A stretch of DNA of 64,000 nt from Micromonospora sp. PLK6-60 (GTDB lineage Bacteria > Actinomycetota > Actinomycetes > Mycobacteriales > Micromonosporaceae). The translations under genes and the position numbers were made by a program. The stretch covers positions 35,970 through 99,969 of the forward strand of contig NZ_JAIOAA010000020.1 of NCBI RefSeq assembly GCF_019890675.1, in the 5' to 3' direction. Shown here in pieces: positions 7,225 to 16,301 of the stretch (the first letter of the stretch is position 1; each line of letters starts with the position of its first letter). The notes below the pieces were generated by a model that saw nothing but the letters and a program-made list of their open reading frames with translations, did no database searches and had not been told where the DNA came from.

Positions 7225-10200
7225 TCAGCTGACGTTGGCCGGGCCGAGCACGCTCTTCAGGTCGCCCATCAGGGCGGTGGTCGGGGCCACCCGGAACGGG
7301 CCGAGGCGCAGCGTGGTGACCTTGCCCCCGTTGAGCAGCTTGACGTGCACCTCCGCGTCGCCGGGGTGCAGCACCAGCGTCTCCTTGAGCCGTTCGACAA
7401 GCGGCGGGGTGCAGCGGTGCACCGGGATGGTCAGGGTGATCGGCTTGTTCGCCGGGTTGACGCTGACGTCCGGCATGGACATGTCCATCGCCATGATCCG
7501 CGGGGTGTCATCGCGGCGGTCGACCCGCCCCTTCACCACCACGATGGCGTCCTCGGCGATGTATTGCCCGATCACCTCGTAGGTGTTCGGGAAGAACAGC
7601 GTCTCCACCCCACCGGCCAGGTCCTCCAAAGTGGCCGAGGCCCAGGCCCGGCCCTGCTTGGTGACCCGGCGCTGCACCCCGGAGAGGATGCCGGCCAGGG
7701 TGACCACCGCGCCGTCGGGCACGGTGCCCTCCTCGGAGAGCGCGGCGATGGTGGTGTCGGCCGCCGCGCCCAGCACGTGCTCCAGCCCGAACAGCGGGTG
7801 GTCGGAGACGTAGAGGCCGAGCATCTCGCGCTCGAAGGCGAGCTTGTCCCGCTTGTCCCACTCCGACTCGCCGATGACCGGCATGACGGTGGTGCTGCCC
7901 GCGCCGGTGTCCGCGTCGCCGAAGCCGGCGCCGAACAGGTCGTACTGGCCGACGGCCTCCTTGCGCTTGACGTCGGCGAAGGCGTCGATGGCGTCGGCGT
8001 GCACCGCGAGCAGCCCCTTGCGGCTGTGCTTGAGGGCGTCGAAGGCGCCGGCCTTGATCAGGGATTCGATTGTCTTCTTGTTGCAGACCACCGCGTCGAC
8101 CTTGGACAGGAAGTCGTAGAAGTCGGCGTACTCGCCCTTCTCCTCCCGGCACCGCATGATGGCCGCCACCACGTTGGCGCCGACGTTGCGGACCGCGCCG
8201 AGGCCGAAGCGGATCTCCTTGCCGACCGGGGTGAACGGCCCGGCCGAGGTATTGACGTCGGGCGGCAAGACCTGGATGCGCATCCGCCGGCACTCCGACA
8301 GATAGAGCGCCATCTTGTCCTTGTCGTCGCCGACGGAGGTCAGCAGCGCGGCCATGTATTCCGCCGGGTAGTGCGCCTTCAGGTACGCGGTCCAGTACGA
8401 GACCAGGCCGTACGCGGCGGAGTGTGCCTTGTTGAAGGCGTACCCGGCGAACGGCACCAGCACGTCCCAGACCGCCTGGATCGCCTCGTCGGAGTAGCCG
8501 CGCTCGCGGCAGCCGTCGCGGAACGGCACGAACTCCTTGTCGAGGATCTCCTTCTTCTTCTTGCCCATCGCCCGGCGCAGCAGGTCGGCCTGGCCGAGGG
8601 TGTAGCCGGCGAGGATCTGCGCCGCGCGCTGCACCTGCTCCTGGTAGACGATCAGGCCGTGGGTGGGGGCGAGGATCTCCCGCAGCGGCTCCTCGAGCTG
8701 CGGGTGGATCGGGGTGATCTCCTGCAGGCCGTTCTTGCGCAGCGCGTAGTTGGTGTGCGAGTCCACGCCCATCGGGCCGGGCCGGTAGAGCGCGAGGACG
8801 GCGGAGATGTCCTCGAAGTTGTCCGGCTTCATCAGCCGCAGCAGCGAGCGCATCGGGCCGCCGTCGAGCTGGAACACGCCGAGGGTGTCGCCGCGGGCGA
8901 GCAGGTCGTACGCCGCCTTGTCGTCCAGCGGCAGGGCCAGCAGGTCGAGGTCCTTGCCGTGGTTGAGCTGGATGTTCTTGACCGCGTCGTCGATGATCGT
9001 CAGGTTGCGCAGGCCGAGGAAGTCCATCTTCAGCAGCCCGAGCGACTCGCAGGTCGGGTAGTCGAACTGCGTGATGATGACGCCGTCGGAGTCGCGCCGC
9101 ATCAGCGGGATGTGGTCGATGATCGGCTCGGCCGACATGATCACGCCGGCGGCGTGCACGCCGGTCTGCCGGATCAGCCCCTCGATGCCCTTGGCGGTCT
9201 CGATGACCTTCTTGACGTCCGGGTCGGACTCGTAGAGGCCGCGGATCTCGCCGGCCTCGGCGTAGCGGGGGTGCTGCGGGTCGAAGATGCCGGACAGCGG
9301 GATGTCCTTGCCCATCACCGCCGGCGGCATCGCCTTGGTGATCCGGTCGCCGACCGCGTACGGGAAGCCGAGCACCCGGGCCGAGTCCTTGATCGCGGCC
9401 TTCGCCTTGATCGTGCCGAAGGTGGCGATCTGGGCGACCTTGTCCTCGCCCCACTTCTCGGTGACGTAGCGGATCACCTCGCCGCGGCGGCGCTCGTCGA
9501 AGTCGATGTCGACGTCGGGCATCGAGACGCGCTCGGGGTTGAGGAACCGCTCGAAGATCAGCCCGTGCGGGATCGGGTCCAGGTCGGTGATGCCCAGCGC
9601 GTACGCGACGAGCGAGCCGGCGGCCGAGCCACGGCCCGGCCCCACCGCGATGCCCTGGCTCTTGGCCCACTGGATGAAGTCGGCGACCACGAGGAAGTAT
9701 GACGGGAAGCCCATCTGGATGATGACGCCCAGCTCGTATTCGGCCTGCACGACGTGCCCCTCGGGGATGCCGTCGGGGAAGCGGCGGGCCAGGCCGGCGA
9801 AGGTCTCCTTGCGGAACCAGGACTCCTCGGTCTCCCCCTCGGGGATCGGGAAGCGCGGCATCAGGTTGTGGAAGGTGAACATCCCGGCCGGGTCCACCTT
9901 CTCGGCGACCAGCAGGGTGTTGCGGCAGCCCTGCTGCCACAGCTCTGAGGTGTCCACCGCCCGCATCTGCTCGGCGGACTTGATGAAGTAGCCGCCGCCC
10001 TCGAAGCGGAACCGGTTGGGGTCGGCGACGTTGCTGCCGGTCTGCACGCAGAGCAGCACGTCGTGCGCCTCGGCCTGCGCCTCGTGGGTGTAGTGCGAGT
10101 CGTTGGTGACCACCGGCGGGATGTCGAGCTTGCGGGCGATCTCGGTGAGCCCGTCGCGGACCCGGCGCTCGATGTCGAGGCCGTGGTCCATGATCTCCAG

Positions 10201-10761
10201 GAAGTAGTTGTCCTTGCCGAAGATGTCCTGGTAGGCCGCCGCGACCTTGAGCGCCTCGTCGAACTGGCCCAGCCGCAACCGGGTCTGCACCGCTCCGGAG
10301 GGGCAGCCGGTGGTGGCCATGATCCCCTCCGCGTGCTCGGCGATGAGCTCCATGTCCATCCGGGGCCACTTGACGTAGTGACCCTCCATCGAGGCGCGCG
10401 AGTTGAGCTTGAACAGGTTGTGCAGTCCGGTCGCGTTCGCCGCCCACATCGTCTTGTGGGTGATCGCGCCGTTACCGGAGATGTCGTCGCTCTTCTGCTC
10501 GGGACGGCCCCACTTCACCCGCGCCTTGTGGAACCTCGACTCCGGCGCCACGTACGCCTCGACGCCCAGGATCGGGGTGACCCCGGCGTCCATCGCCTGC
10601 TTGTAGAAGTCGTTCGCGCCGTGCATGTTGCCGTGGTCGGTCATCGCCACCGCCGGCATGCCGAGCCGCTTGGCCTCGGCGAACAGGTCCTTGAGCCGGG
10701 CCGCTCCGTCGAGCATCGAGTATTCGGTGTGCACGTGCAGATGCGCGAACGAATCGGCCAT
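7225..10761 (-). CDS. dnaE: DNA polymerase III alpha subunit DnaE
   Basis: A 1178-residue replicative polymerase of normal DnaE1 length. The PHP domain starts HLHVHTEYSMLDGA. The palm carries PDVDIDFDERRR with the catalytic aspartates and GPGRGSAAGS upstream. PLRE-ILAPTHGLIVYQEQV, the GYAFNKAHSAAYG segment, a helix-hairpin-helix region and an OB fold (VTLAGILSGVQRRVTKQGR) follow in order. The ATG at 10761 is preferred because GGGGGG lies about 8 bases upstream; an ATG nine codons earlier lacks a site. It is the main chromosomal replicase rather than the DnaE2/ImuC mutasome form, judged by length and the intact PHP and OB regions. Confidence 0.97.
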   Translation of the reverse strand: MADSFAHLHVHTEYSMLDGAARLKDLFAEAKRLGMPAVAMTDHGNMHGANDFYKQAMDAGVTPILGVEAYVAPESRFHKARVKWGRPEQKSDDISGNGAITHKTMWAANATGLHNLFKLNSRASMEGHYVKWPRMDMELIAEHAEGIMATTGCPSGAVQTRLRLGQFDEALKVAAAYQDIFGKDNYFLEIMDHGLDIERRVRDGLTEIARKLDIPPVVTNDSHYTHEAQAEAHDVLLCVQTGSNVADPNRFRFEGGGYFIKSAEQMRAVDTSELWQQGCRNTLLVAEKVDPAGMFTFHNLMPRFPIPEGETEESWFRKETFAGLARRFPDGIPEGHVVQAEYELGVIIQMGFPSYFLVVADFIQWAKSQGIAVGPGRGSAAGSLVAYALGITDLDPIPHGLIFERFLNPERVSMPDVDIDFDERRRGEVIRYVTEKWGEDKVAQIATFGTIKAKAAIKDSARVLGFPYAVGDRITKAMPPAVMGKDIPLSGIFDPQHPRYAEAGEIRGLYESDPDVKKVIETAKGIEGLIRQTGVHAAGVIMSAEPIIDHIPLMRRDSDGVIITQFDYPTCESLGLLKMDFLGLRNLTIIDDAVKNIQLNHGKDLDLLALPLDDKAAYDLLARGDTLGVFQLDGGPMRSLLRLMKPDNFEDISAVLALYRPGPMGVDSHTNYALRKNGLQEITPIHPQLEEPLREILAPTHGLIVYQEQVQRAAQILAGYTLGQADLLRRAMGKKKKEILDKEFVPFRDGCRERGYSDEAIQAVWDVLVPFAGYAFNKAHSAAYGLVSYWTAYLKAHYPAEYMAALLTSVGDDKDKMALYLSECRRMRIQVLPPDVNTSAGPFTPVGKEIRFGLGAVRNVGANVVAAIMRCREEKGEYADFYDFLSKVDAVVCNKKTIESLIKAGAFDALKHSRKGLLAVHADAIDAFADVKRKEAVGQYDLFGAGFGDADTGAGSTTVMPVIGESEWDKRDKLAFEREMLGLYVSDHPLFGLEHVLGAAADTTIAALSEEGTVPDGAVVTLAGILSGVQRRVTKQGRAWASATLEDLAGGVETLFFPNTYEVIGQYIAEDAIVVVKGRVDRRDDTPRIMAMDMSMPDVSVNPANKPITLTIPVHRCTPPLVERLKETLVLHPGDAEVHVKLLNGGKVTTLRLGPFRVAPTTALMGDLKSVLGPANVS

Positions 10762-10932
10762 GCTGTGGCCCCCCCGGGTCATGGTCATGGGTCGGTCTGG
10801 TCACCCTATCGCCGGCCGGCGGGCGCCCTCCAGCAGCCGCGCGGGGCGGACCGGCCGGGGTGGTGTGGATCTCCACCGGCGGCCCTCCTCGGCCTCTCAC
10901 CCATTGATGTCCGGCACGCGACGAAGTGCGCG

Positions 10933-10970
10933 TAGACAATAGTGTGTGCCACACGGTATGGTGTGACGCA
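10933..10970 (+). promoter_or_regulatory. Leaderless padR promoter with overlapping GTGTG operator half-sites
   Basis: A -35-like TAGACA (10933-10938) and a -10-like TATGGT (10957-10962) are 18 bases apart. The expected start of transcription is at about 10969-10970, the A of the padR ATG. There is no Shine-Dalgarno sequence. The spacer holds GTGTG-C-CACAC (10944-10954), and CACAC (10950-10954) pairs again with GTGTG (10961-10965). A repressor bound here would cover the promoter, consistent with PadR autorepression. Confidence 0.55.
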
Positions 10971-11311
10971 TGGTGAACGACGAGATCCTGCGGACCCATC
11001 TCCAGGAGTTGCGGCGCGGCACCGTCGTCGTGGCCAGCCTGGTCGCCCTACGGCACCCCGACTACGGGTACGCGCTGCTGCAACGACTCACGGCGTACGG
11101 CTTCCCGGTCGACGCCAACACGCTCTATCCCCTGCTCCGGCGGCTCGAGGACCAGGGGCTGCTGACCAGCGAGTGGAACACCGAGGAGAGCCGGCCGCGC
11201 AAGTTCTACCGCACCAGCGAGGCCGGCGAGCAGATGCTGCGGCGGCTGCTCGACGACCTCGCCGCCGTGCAGATCTCCCTCACCGCCCTGATCGAAGGAG
11301 CCCCCCGATGA
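10970..11311 (+). CDS. PadR family transcriptional regulator
   Basis: A 113-residue PadR-type winged helix protein of the short (PadR-s1) class. The core reads LVALRHPDYGYALLQRLTAYG and ANTLYPLLRRLEDQGLLTSEW, with the wing RPRKFYRTSEAG. Such regulators usually repress the adjacent membrane or efflux genes and are released by small hydrophobic ligands. The stop overlaps the next gene's ATG (ATGA), so the two are coupled. The promoter holds GTGTG/CACAC half-sites and appears leaderless. Confidence 0.88.
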   Translation: MVNDEILRTHLQELRRGTVVVASLVALRHPDYGYALLQRLTAYGFPVDANTLYPLLRRLEDQGLLTSEWNTEESRPRKFYRTSEAGEQMLRRLLDDLAAVQISLTALIEGAPR

Positions 11312-12249
11312 CGACCACGCTGACCGACCGCTACCTGGCCGCCACCCTGCGCTCCGTGCCGACCGCCCGGCGCGAGGAGATCGCCGACGAGCTGCGGGCC
11401 TCGATCGCCGACATGATCGACGGCCGGACCGCCGACGGCGTCGACACCGTGACCGCCGAGCGGGAGGTGCTCACCGAGCTGGGCAACCCCGCCCAGCTGG
11501 CCGCCCGCTACCGCGACCGGCCGCTGCAGCTCATCGGCCCGCAGTACTACCTGGCCTGGCGGCGACTGCTGATCCTGTTGGTCAGCACCGTCCCGGCCGC
11601 CGTCGGACTGCTGGTCGGCGGCATCCAGGCCACCGTCTCCGACAACCCCGGCGGGGCGGTCGGCGCGGGGATCTCCACCGCGTTCACCGTCGCCGTGCAG
11701 ACCGCCTTCTGGGTGACGCTGGTCTTCGCGGTGCTGGAGCGGATCGGCACCCCGCTTGACCTGCCGGACTGGACCGTCGACCAGCTCCCCGACGAGCCGG
11801 TCGACCGGGACGTCACCCGCACCGACACCTGCGCCGCGATCGTGTTCCTGGTGCTGACCATCGCGGCCCTGCCCTGGCAGCACTTCCAGACGGTGATCGA
11901 CGGCGACCGGCTGCCGATCCTCGACCCGGCGCTCTGGACCTCCTGGCTCCCGGTGCTCCTCGCCGTCCTGGTCGCCGGAATCGGGCTGGAGATCGCCAAG
12001 TACCGGGCCGGCCGGTGGACCTGGCCGCTGGTCGGCGTCAACGCCGTGCTCGACCTGGCCTTCGCGGTGCCGGCGAGTTGGCTGCTGCTCAGCGGTCGCC
12101 TGGTCAACCCCGACTTCGTCGACCGCTTCGCCTGGCTGCGCGACGGTGGCATCGACATCGTCGCCCGGGTCAGCGCGGTGGTGATCGTCCTGATCACGAT
12201 CTGGGACGTGCTCGACAGCGCGGTCAAGGCCCGTCGGGCGGCCCGCTGA
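11308..12249 (+). CDS. HAAS-domain membrane protein paired with PadR
   Basis: A 313-residue protein. Residues 1-75 form an HAAS-like helical domain (LTDRYLAATLRSVPTARREE, then EVLTELGNPAQLAARY). About six membrane segments follow between residues 85 and 305. PadR-HAAS gene pairs are common in Gram-positive bacteria and are thought to act in envelope stress or transport control; the biochemical role is not known. The ATG at 11308 lies in the padR stop and has GAAGGAG 8 bases upstream. A strong hairpin at 12263-12295 closes the operon. Confidence 0.8.
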   Translation: MTTTLTDRYLAATLRSVPTARREEIADELRASIADMIDGRTADGVDTVTAEREVLTELGNPAQLAARYRDRPLQLIGPQYYLAWRRLLILLVSTVPAAVGLLVGGIQATVSDNPGGAVGAGISTAFTVAVQTAFWVTLVFAVLERIGTPLDLPDWTVDQLPDEPVDRDVTRTDTCAAIVFLVLTIAALPWQHFQTVIDGDRLPILDPALWTSWLPVLLAVLVAGIGLEIAKYRAGRWTWPLVGVNAVLDLAFAVPASWLLLSGRLVNPDFVDRFAWLRDGGIDIVARVSAVVIVLITIWDVLDSAVKARRAAR

Positions 12250-12262
12250 GCGGTCGACCGGC

Positions 12263-12295
12263 AACGGGCGGGGCGCGCCAGGCGTCCCGCCCGTT
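12263..12295 (+). terminator. Hairpin after the padR-HAAS operon
   Basis: AACGGGCGGG (12263-12272) pairs perfectly with CCCGCCCGTT (12286-12295) across a 13-base loop. It lies 14 bases after the HAAS gene stop. There is no U-tract, as is usual for actinobacterial terminators. Confidence 0.6.
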
Positions 12296-12414
12296 CGCCC
12301 GTCCGACCGCCGGCGGACGGGCGGTGCCGGGTCGGCGGACCGGCCAGGCGCGGAGGGTGGACCGACGAACGTACGATGATCAGCGCAGATCCGACGCGTA
12401 CCGAGGGAGCGGCC

Positions 12415-13011
12415 GTGGAACTGATCATCGGGTTGGTGTGTCTGGTATTGATCGTCGTGGCGGTGCTCGGTTTCGGCGTCTCGATCTACAACGGGCTGGT
12501 CCGGGCCCGTAACGCGTACCGCAACGCGTTCGCCCAGATCGACGTGCAGCTCGTCCGGCGGCACGACCTCATCCCCAACCTGGTCGAGACGGCCAAGGGC
12601 TACCTCCGGCACGAGCGGGAGACCCTCGAAGCGGTGGTCAACGCCCGCAACGCCGCCGTCAACGCGCAGGCCACCGCCGCCGCGGCCCCCGGCGACCCGG
12701 CCGCCATGCAGCAGCTCAGCGGCGCGGAGAACATGCTCACCGCCACCCTGGGCCGGCTGTTCGCGCTCTCCGAGGCGTACCCGGACCTCAAGGCCAACCA
12801 GAACATGATGCAGCTGTCGGAGGAGCTGACCTCGACGGAGAACCGGGTCGCCTTCGCCCGCCAGGCGTACAACGACGCGGTGATGACCTACAACAACAAG
12901 CGCGAGGTCTTCCCCGCCAGCCTGCTCGCGGGGATGTTCTCATTCGGGCCGGCGGCGCTGTTCCAGCCGGACGACCCGCAGCAGCGCCAGGCCCCGCAGG
13001 TCTCCTTCTGA
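12415..13011 (+). CDS. lemA: LemA family protein
   Basis: A 198-residue LemA protein: a short N-terminal membrane anchor (LIIGLVCLVLIVVAVLGFGV) followed by a long helical cytoplasmic domain. The hallmark motif VQLVRRHDLIPNLVETAKGY is intact, and NKREVFPASLLAGMF matches the family C-terminus. The GTG at 12415 follows GAGGGAG at 12402-12408 and gives the usual length; an ATG at 12376 would add 13 unrelated residues. It lies 7 bases ahead of an M48 protease gene, a pairing known as LemA-HtpX. LemA's precise function is unsettled; membrane protein quality control is a plausible role. Confidence 0.9.
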   Translation: MELIIGLVCLVLIVVAVLGFGVSIYNGLVRARNAYRNAFAQIDVQLVRRHDLIPNLVETAKGYLRHERETLEAVVNARNAAVNAQATAAAAPGDPAAMQQLSGAENMLTATLGRLFALSEAYPDLKANQNMMQLSEELTSTENRVAFARQAYNDAVMTYNNKREVFPASLLAGMFSFGPAALFQPDDPQQRQAPQVSF

Positions 13012-13018
13012 TTCCCCG

Positions 13019-14950
13019 ATGAACTTCTTCGAACGGCAGCGCCAGGTCCGCCGGCTGTCGACCCGGTTGGTGCTGCTGTTCGTGCTGGCCGTGATCGGCA
13101 TCGTGGTGGTGGTCAACCTCGCCGCGGTGCTCGCGTTCAACGCCACCGCCGGGCCGCCGGAGCAACTGCTCGGACTGATCGCCGTGGTCAGCCTCTGCAC
13201 GGTCGCGGCGATCGGGCTGGCCGCGCTGGTGCGTACGCTGGCGCTGCGCGGCGGCGGCGGGAAGGTCGCCCGCGAGCTGGGTGGGGTGCCGGTCCCGGCG
13301 AACACCACCGACCCGGAGCTGCGCCGGCTGCGCAACGTGGTCGAGGAGATGGCACTGGCCTCCGGCGTGCCCGTTCCCGAGGTCTACCTGCTGCCGGAGG
13401 AGGCGGCGATCAACGCCTTCGCCGCCGGCTGGGGCCCGTCCGACGCCGCCGTCGCGGTCACCCGGGGCGCGCTGCAACGGCTCAACCGCGACGAACTCCA
13501 GGGCGTCATCGCCCACGAGTTCGCCCACGTGGTCAACGGCGACATGCGGCTCAACATCCGGCTGATGGGCCTGCTGTTCGGCATCCTCTTCCTGACCGTG
13601 ATCGGTCGGGGCCTGACGCAGGCCGGCCTGCTCGGCGGCGGGCGCAGCCGCAACAACAGCGGCGGCGGGGCGAACCCGTTGCCGCTGATCGGGCTGGCGC
13701 TGCTCGTCGCCGGATACGTCGGCGTCCTCGCCGGGCGGCTCATCCAGGCCTCGGTGTCCCGGCAGCGGGAATACCTGGCCGACGCCTCGGCGGTGCAGTA
13801 CACCCGGCAGACCCGGGGGATCGCCGGGGCGCTGAAGAAGATCGGCGGCCTGAGCGACGGCTCCGAGCTGCGGTCGCCCAAGCGCGACGAGGTCGGCCAC
13901 ATGCTCTTCGGCGAGGCGGCCCGGGCCTCCTGGTTCGCCACCCATCCCCCGCTGGCCGACCGGATCAGGGCGCTGGAGCCGTCGTTCGACCCGGCCGAGC
14001 TGCAACAACTGTCCCGGCGGTGGGCGGCGGCGCCGCCGTCGGGCCGGCAGGAGGACGTCGCCCTCGGCCTGGCCCCGGCCACCCCCACGGCGGGTCCCGC
14101 CGCGCCGGCCGACACCCGGGTACGCGTCTCACCCGACGAGGTGCTGGGCCGGGTGGCCGCCCCCACCGAGACCGCCTACACCCACGCCGCGGCGATCCTC
14201 GACCGGATCCCCGATCCCCTGCTGGACCAGGCCCGCGACCGGGCGGCGGCCGTACCGCTGCTGCTCGGCCTGCTGCTCAGCGCCGACCCGCAGGTCCGGC
14301 AACACCAGCACGCCGCGCTGGCGCAGCGGCACGGCCAGGCCCTGGCCGACGCCGCCCTGCGCGCGGCGGACGCCCCGGCCGGGCTGCCAGCCGCGCTGCG
14401 GCTGCCGCTGGCCGAGCTGACCTTCCCGGCGCTGCGCGACCGGCCGGGCCCCGAGCTGGAGGCGCTGCTGGCGACCGTGTTCACCCTGATCCACGCCGAC
14501 GGCGCGATCGACGTGACCGAATACTGCCTGTCCCGGCTGCTGCTGTCCGAGCTGCAGGAGGCGCTGCGGCCGGACTCCCGCTGGCGCACCGACCGGCGCA
14601 AGCTCACCGACGCCCGCACCGCGGCGGGCTACCTGCTCGCCACCCTCGCCCAGATCGGGCACGACGACCGGTCCGCCGCCGAACGGGCCTTCCGGGCCGG
14701 CGTCGCCGCCCTGCTGCCCGGGACCGACCTGCCGTACGCGCCGCCGGAGAACGGCGTGCTGGCGCTGGAGACCGCCTGGCCGGTGCTCGACGGGTTGCGC
14801 CCGGCCGACAAGGAACGGCTGGTCGCGGCGGTGGTGGCGGTGATCGGCCACGACGGGACGATGACCGTCGCCGAGGTGGAGCTGCTCCGGACGATCTGCG
14901 GCCTGCTGCACTGCCCGCTGCCACCGATGGCCGGCCACGGCATCGGCTGA
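13019..14950 (+). CDS. M48 membrane metalloprotease with C-terminal TerB-like domain
   Basis: A 643-residue HtpX-type zinc protease. Two membrane helices lie at about 18-40 and 50-68. The zinc site is HEFAH (H166, H170), and the third ligand is E251 in QREYLADASA. Further membrane helices lie at about 180-195 and 220-240. From about residue 455 a helical domain (TVFTLIHADGAIDVTEYCLS and VIGHDGTMTVAEVELLRTIC) resembles TerB/DUF533 modules, with acidic residues repeated in each half. Classic HtpX is about 290 residues, so the tail doubles the protein. With LemA upstream it is likely to degrade or survey damaged membrane proteins. Confidence 0.85.
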   Translation: MNFFERQRQVRRLSTRLVLLFVLAVIGIVVVVNLAAVLAFNATAGPPEQLLGLIAVVSLCTVAAIGLAALVRTLALRGGGGKVARELGGVPVPANTTDPELRRLRNVVEEMALASGVPVPEVYLLPEEAAINAFAAGWGPSDAAVAVTRGALQRLNRDELQGVIAHEFAHVVNGDMRLNIRLMGLLFGILFLTVIGRGLTQAGLLGGGRSRNNSGGGANPLPLIGLALLVAGYVGVLAGRLIQASVSRQREYLADASAVQYTRQTRGIAGALKKIGGLSDGSELRSPKRDEVGHMLFGEAARASWFATHPPLADRIRALEPSFDPAELQQLSRRWAAAPPSGRQEDVALGLAPATPTAGPAAPADTRVRVSPDEVLGRVAAPTETAYTHAAAILDRIPDPLLDQARDRAAAVPLLLGLLLSADPQVRQHQHAALAQRHGQALADAALRAADAPAGLPAALRLPLAELTFPALRDRPGPELEALLATVFTLIHADGAIDVTEYCLSRLLLSELQEALRPDSRWRTDRRKLTDARTAAGYLLATLAQIGHDDRSAAERAFRAGVAALLPGTDLPYAPPENGVLALETAWPVLDGLRPADKERLVAAVVAVIGHDGTMTVAEVELLRTICGLLHCPLPPMAGHGIG

Positions 14951-15020
14951 CTGTGAGCGGGACGGCAGGTCACCGGGCCGGTGCGGGCGCACCGACGGCC
15001 CGGATGACATCCTCGGCAGG

Positions 15021-16301
15021 GTGAGCACCGAGACGGGCGACGGCTGGCGGCGGCCGGGCCCCACCGCCGAACAGCAGCGCCTGGACCGGTACGCCGGCCT
15101 GGGCGCCACCGCCCTGGCCCTGCTCAGCCTCACCCTGGCCCGCAGCACCGGCACCTTCCTGCTGGGGCCGCCGCCGTCCGGCCTGGAACAGGTGCTCTGG
15201 ACCGTCGCGGTGCCGCTGCCGCTGATCTGGCGGCGGCGCTTCCCCGCCGCCACCACGCTGGTCATCGCGGCCGCGTTCATCGGCTCGCAGGCCCGCGCCG
15301 TCCCCGAGTGGCAGCTGTCCCAGTGGGCGTTGTTCGGCGCCCTCTACACCCTGGGCGCCTGGGGACCGGACCGCCGGCTGTCGCGCCGGCTGCGGCTCGG
15401 CGTGATCGGCGCCATGTTCGGCTGGCTCGGCATCTCGTACGCGCTGCGCTACGCCGACCTGCGCGCCGAACCGTTCGCCGACGCGATCGGGCCGGTGCCG
15501 CCGATGCTCGCCGCGATGATCGCCGGGGTGCTGGTCAACATCCTCTTCTTCGGGTTCGCGTACTTCATCGGGGAGACCGCCTGGCTCGCCGCCTGCCGGC
15601 AGCACGAGCTGGCCCGGCAGGCCGAGCAGCTGCGCCGGTCGCAGGCGGAGACCCGGGAGCACGCGGTGGTCGGTGAGCGGGTCCGGATCGCCCGCGAGCT
15701 GCACGACGTGGTCGCCCACCACGTCTCGGTGATGGGGGTGCAGGCGTCGGCCTGCCGGCGGGTCTTCGACAAGGACCCGGCGAAGGCCCGGGTGGCGCTC
15801 ACCGCGATCGAGGAGACCGCCCGGACGGCGGTGGAGGAGCTGCGCCGGATGCTCGGCGTGCTGCGGGCCTCCGACGGCGACAGCGAACGCGCCGCGCGGG
15901 CCGCCGGGATCGACCAGCTCGACGCCGTGGTGGAGCGGGCCCGGGAGTCGGGGCTGCGGGCCACCCTGGGGGTGTACGGGGAGCCGAGGCCGCTGCCCGA
16001 GTCGCTGTCCCAGGCCGCGTACCGGGTGGTGCAGGAGGCCACCACGAACGCGTTGAAACACGCCACCGGGGCGAGCCTGCTCGACGTGCGGGTCCGCTAC
16101 CTGGCACACGAGGTGGAGGTAGAGGTGACCGACGACGGCCGGGCCACCCGGGCGGCGAACGCCGACGGGCTGGGCCTGATCGGGATGCGCGAACGGGTGC
16201 ACACCCACGGCGGTGAACTCACCGCCGGTCCGCGCACCGGCGGTGGCTGGCGGGTCCGGGTGCGCTTCCCGCTGCCGGTCACGGCGGGACGGCCGGCATG
16301 A
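15021..16301 (+). CDS. Sensor histidine kinase, DesK/NarX-like (HisKA_3)
   Basis: A 426-residue kinase. The N-terminal half contains about four to five membrane helices and no extracellular sensor domain. The dimerisation domain carries H228 in RIARELHDVVAHHVSVMGVQ, typical of HisKA_3 proteins. The ATPase domain has ATTNALKHA and GLGLIGMRERVHTHGG. The GTG start at 15021 follows a weak GGCAGGG. It overlaps its response regulator by 4 bases. Membrane-embedded sensors of this class commonly detect cell-envelope perturbation or antibiotics; the signal here is unknown. The ABC exporter downstream is the best candidate target. Confidence 0.87.
   Translation: MSTETGDGWRRPGPTAEQQRLDRYAGLGATALALLSLTLARSTGTFLLGPPPSGLEQVLWTVAVPLPLIWRRRFPAATTLVIAAAFIGSQARAVPEWQLSQWALFGALYTLGAWGPDRRLSRRLRLGVIGAMFGWLGISYALRYADLRAEPFADAIGPVPPMLAAMIAGVLVNILFFGFAYFIGETAWLAACRQHELARQAEQLRRSQAETREHAVVGERVRIARELHDVVAHHVSVMGVQASACRRVFDKDPAKARVALTAIEETARTAVEELRRMLGVLRASDGDSERAARAAGIDQLDAVVERARESGLRATLGVYGEPRPLPESLSQAAYRVVQEATTNALKHATGASLLDVRVRYLAHEVEVEVTDDGRATRAANADGLGLIGMRERVHTHGGELTAGPRTGGGWRVRVRFPLPVTAGRPA

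Noticed and set aside
7345..9702. A 785-codon open frame antisense to dnaE
   Set aside because: It is the codon-position shadow of dnaE. The product is an Arg/Val/Asp/His-rich string with no domain and no ribosome site.
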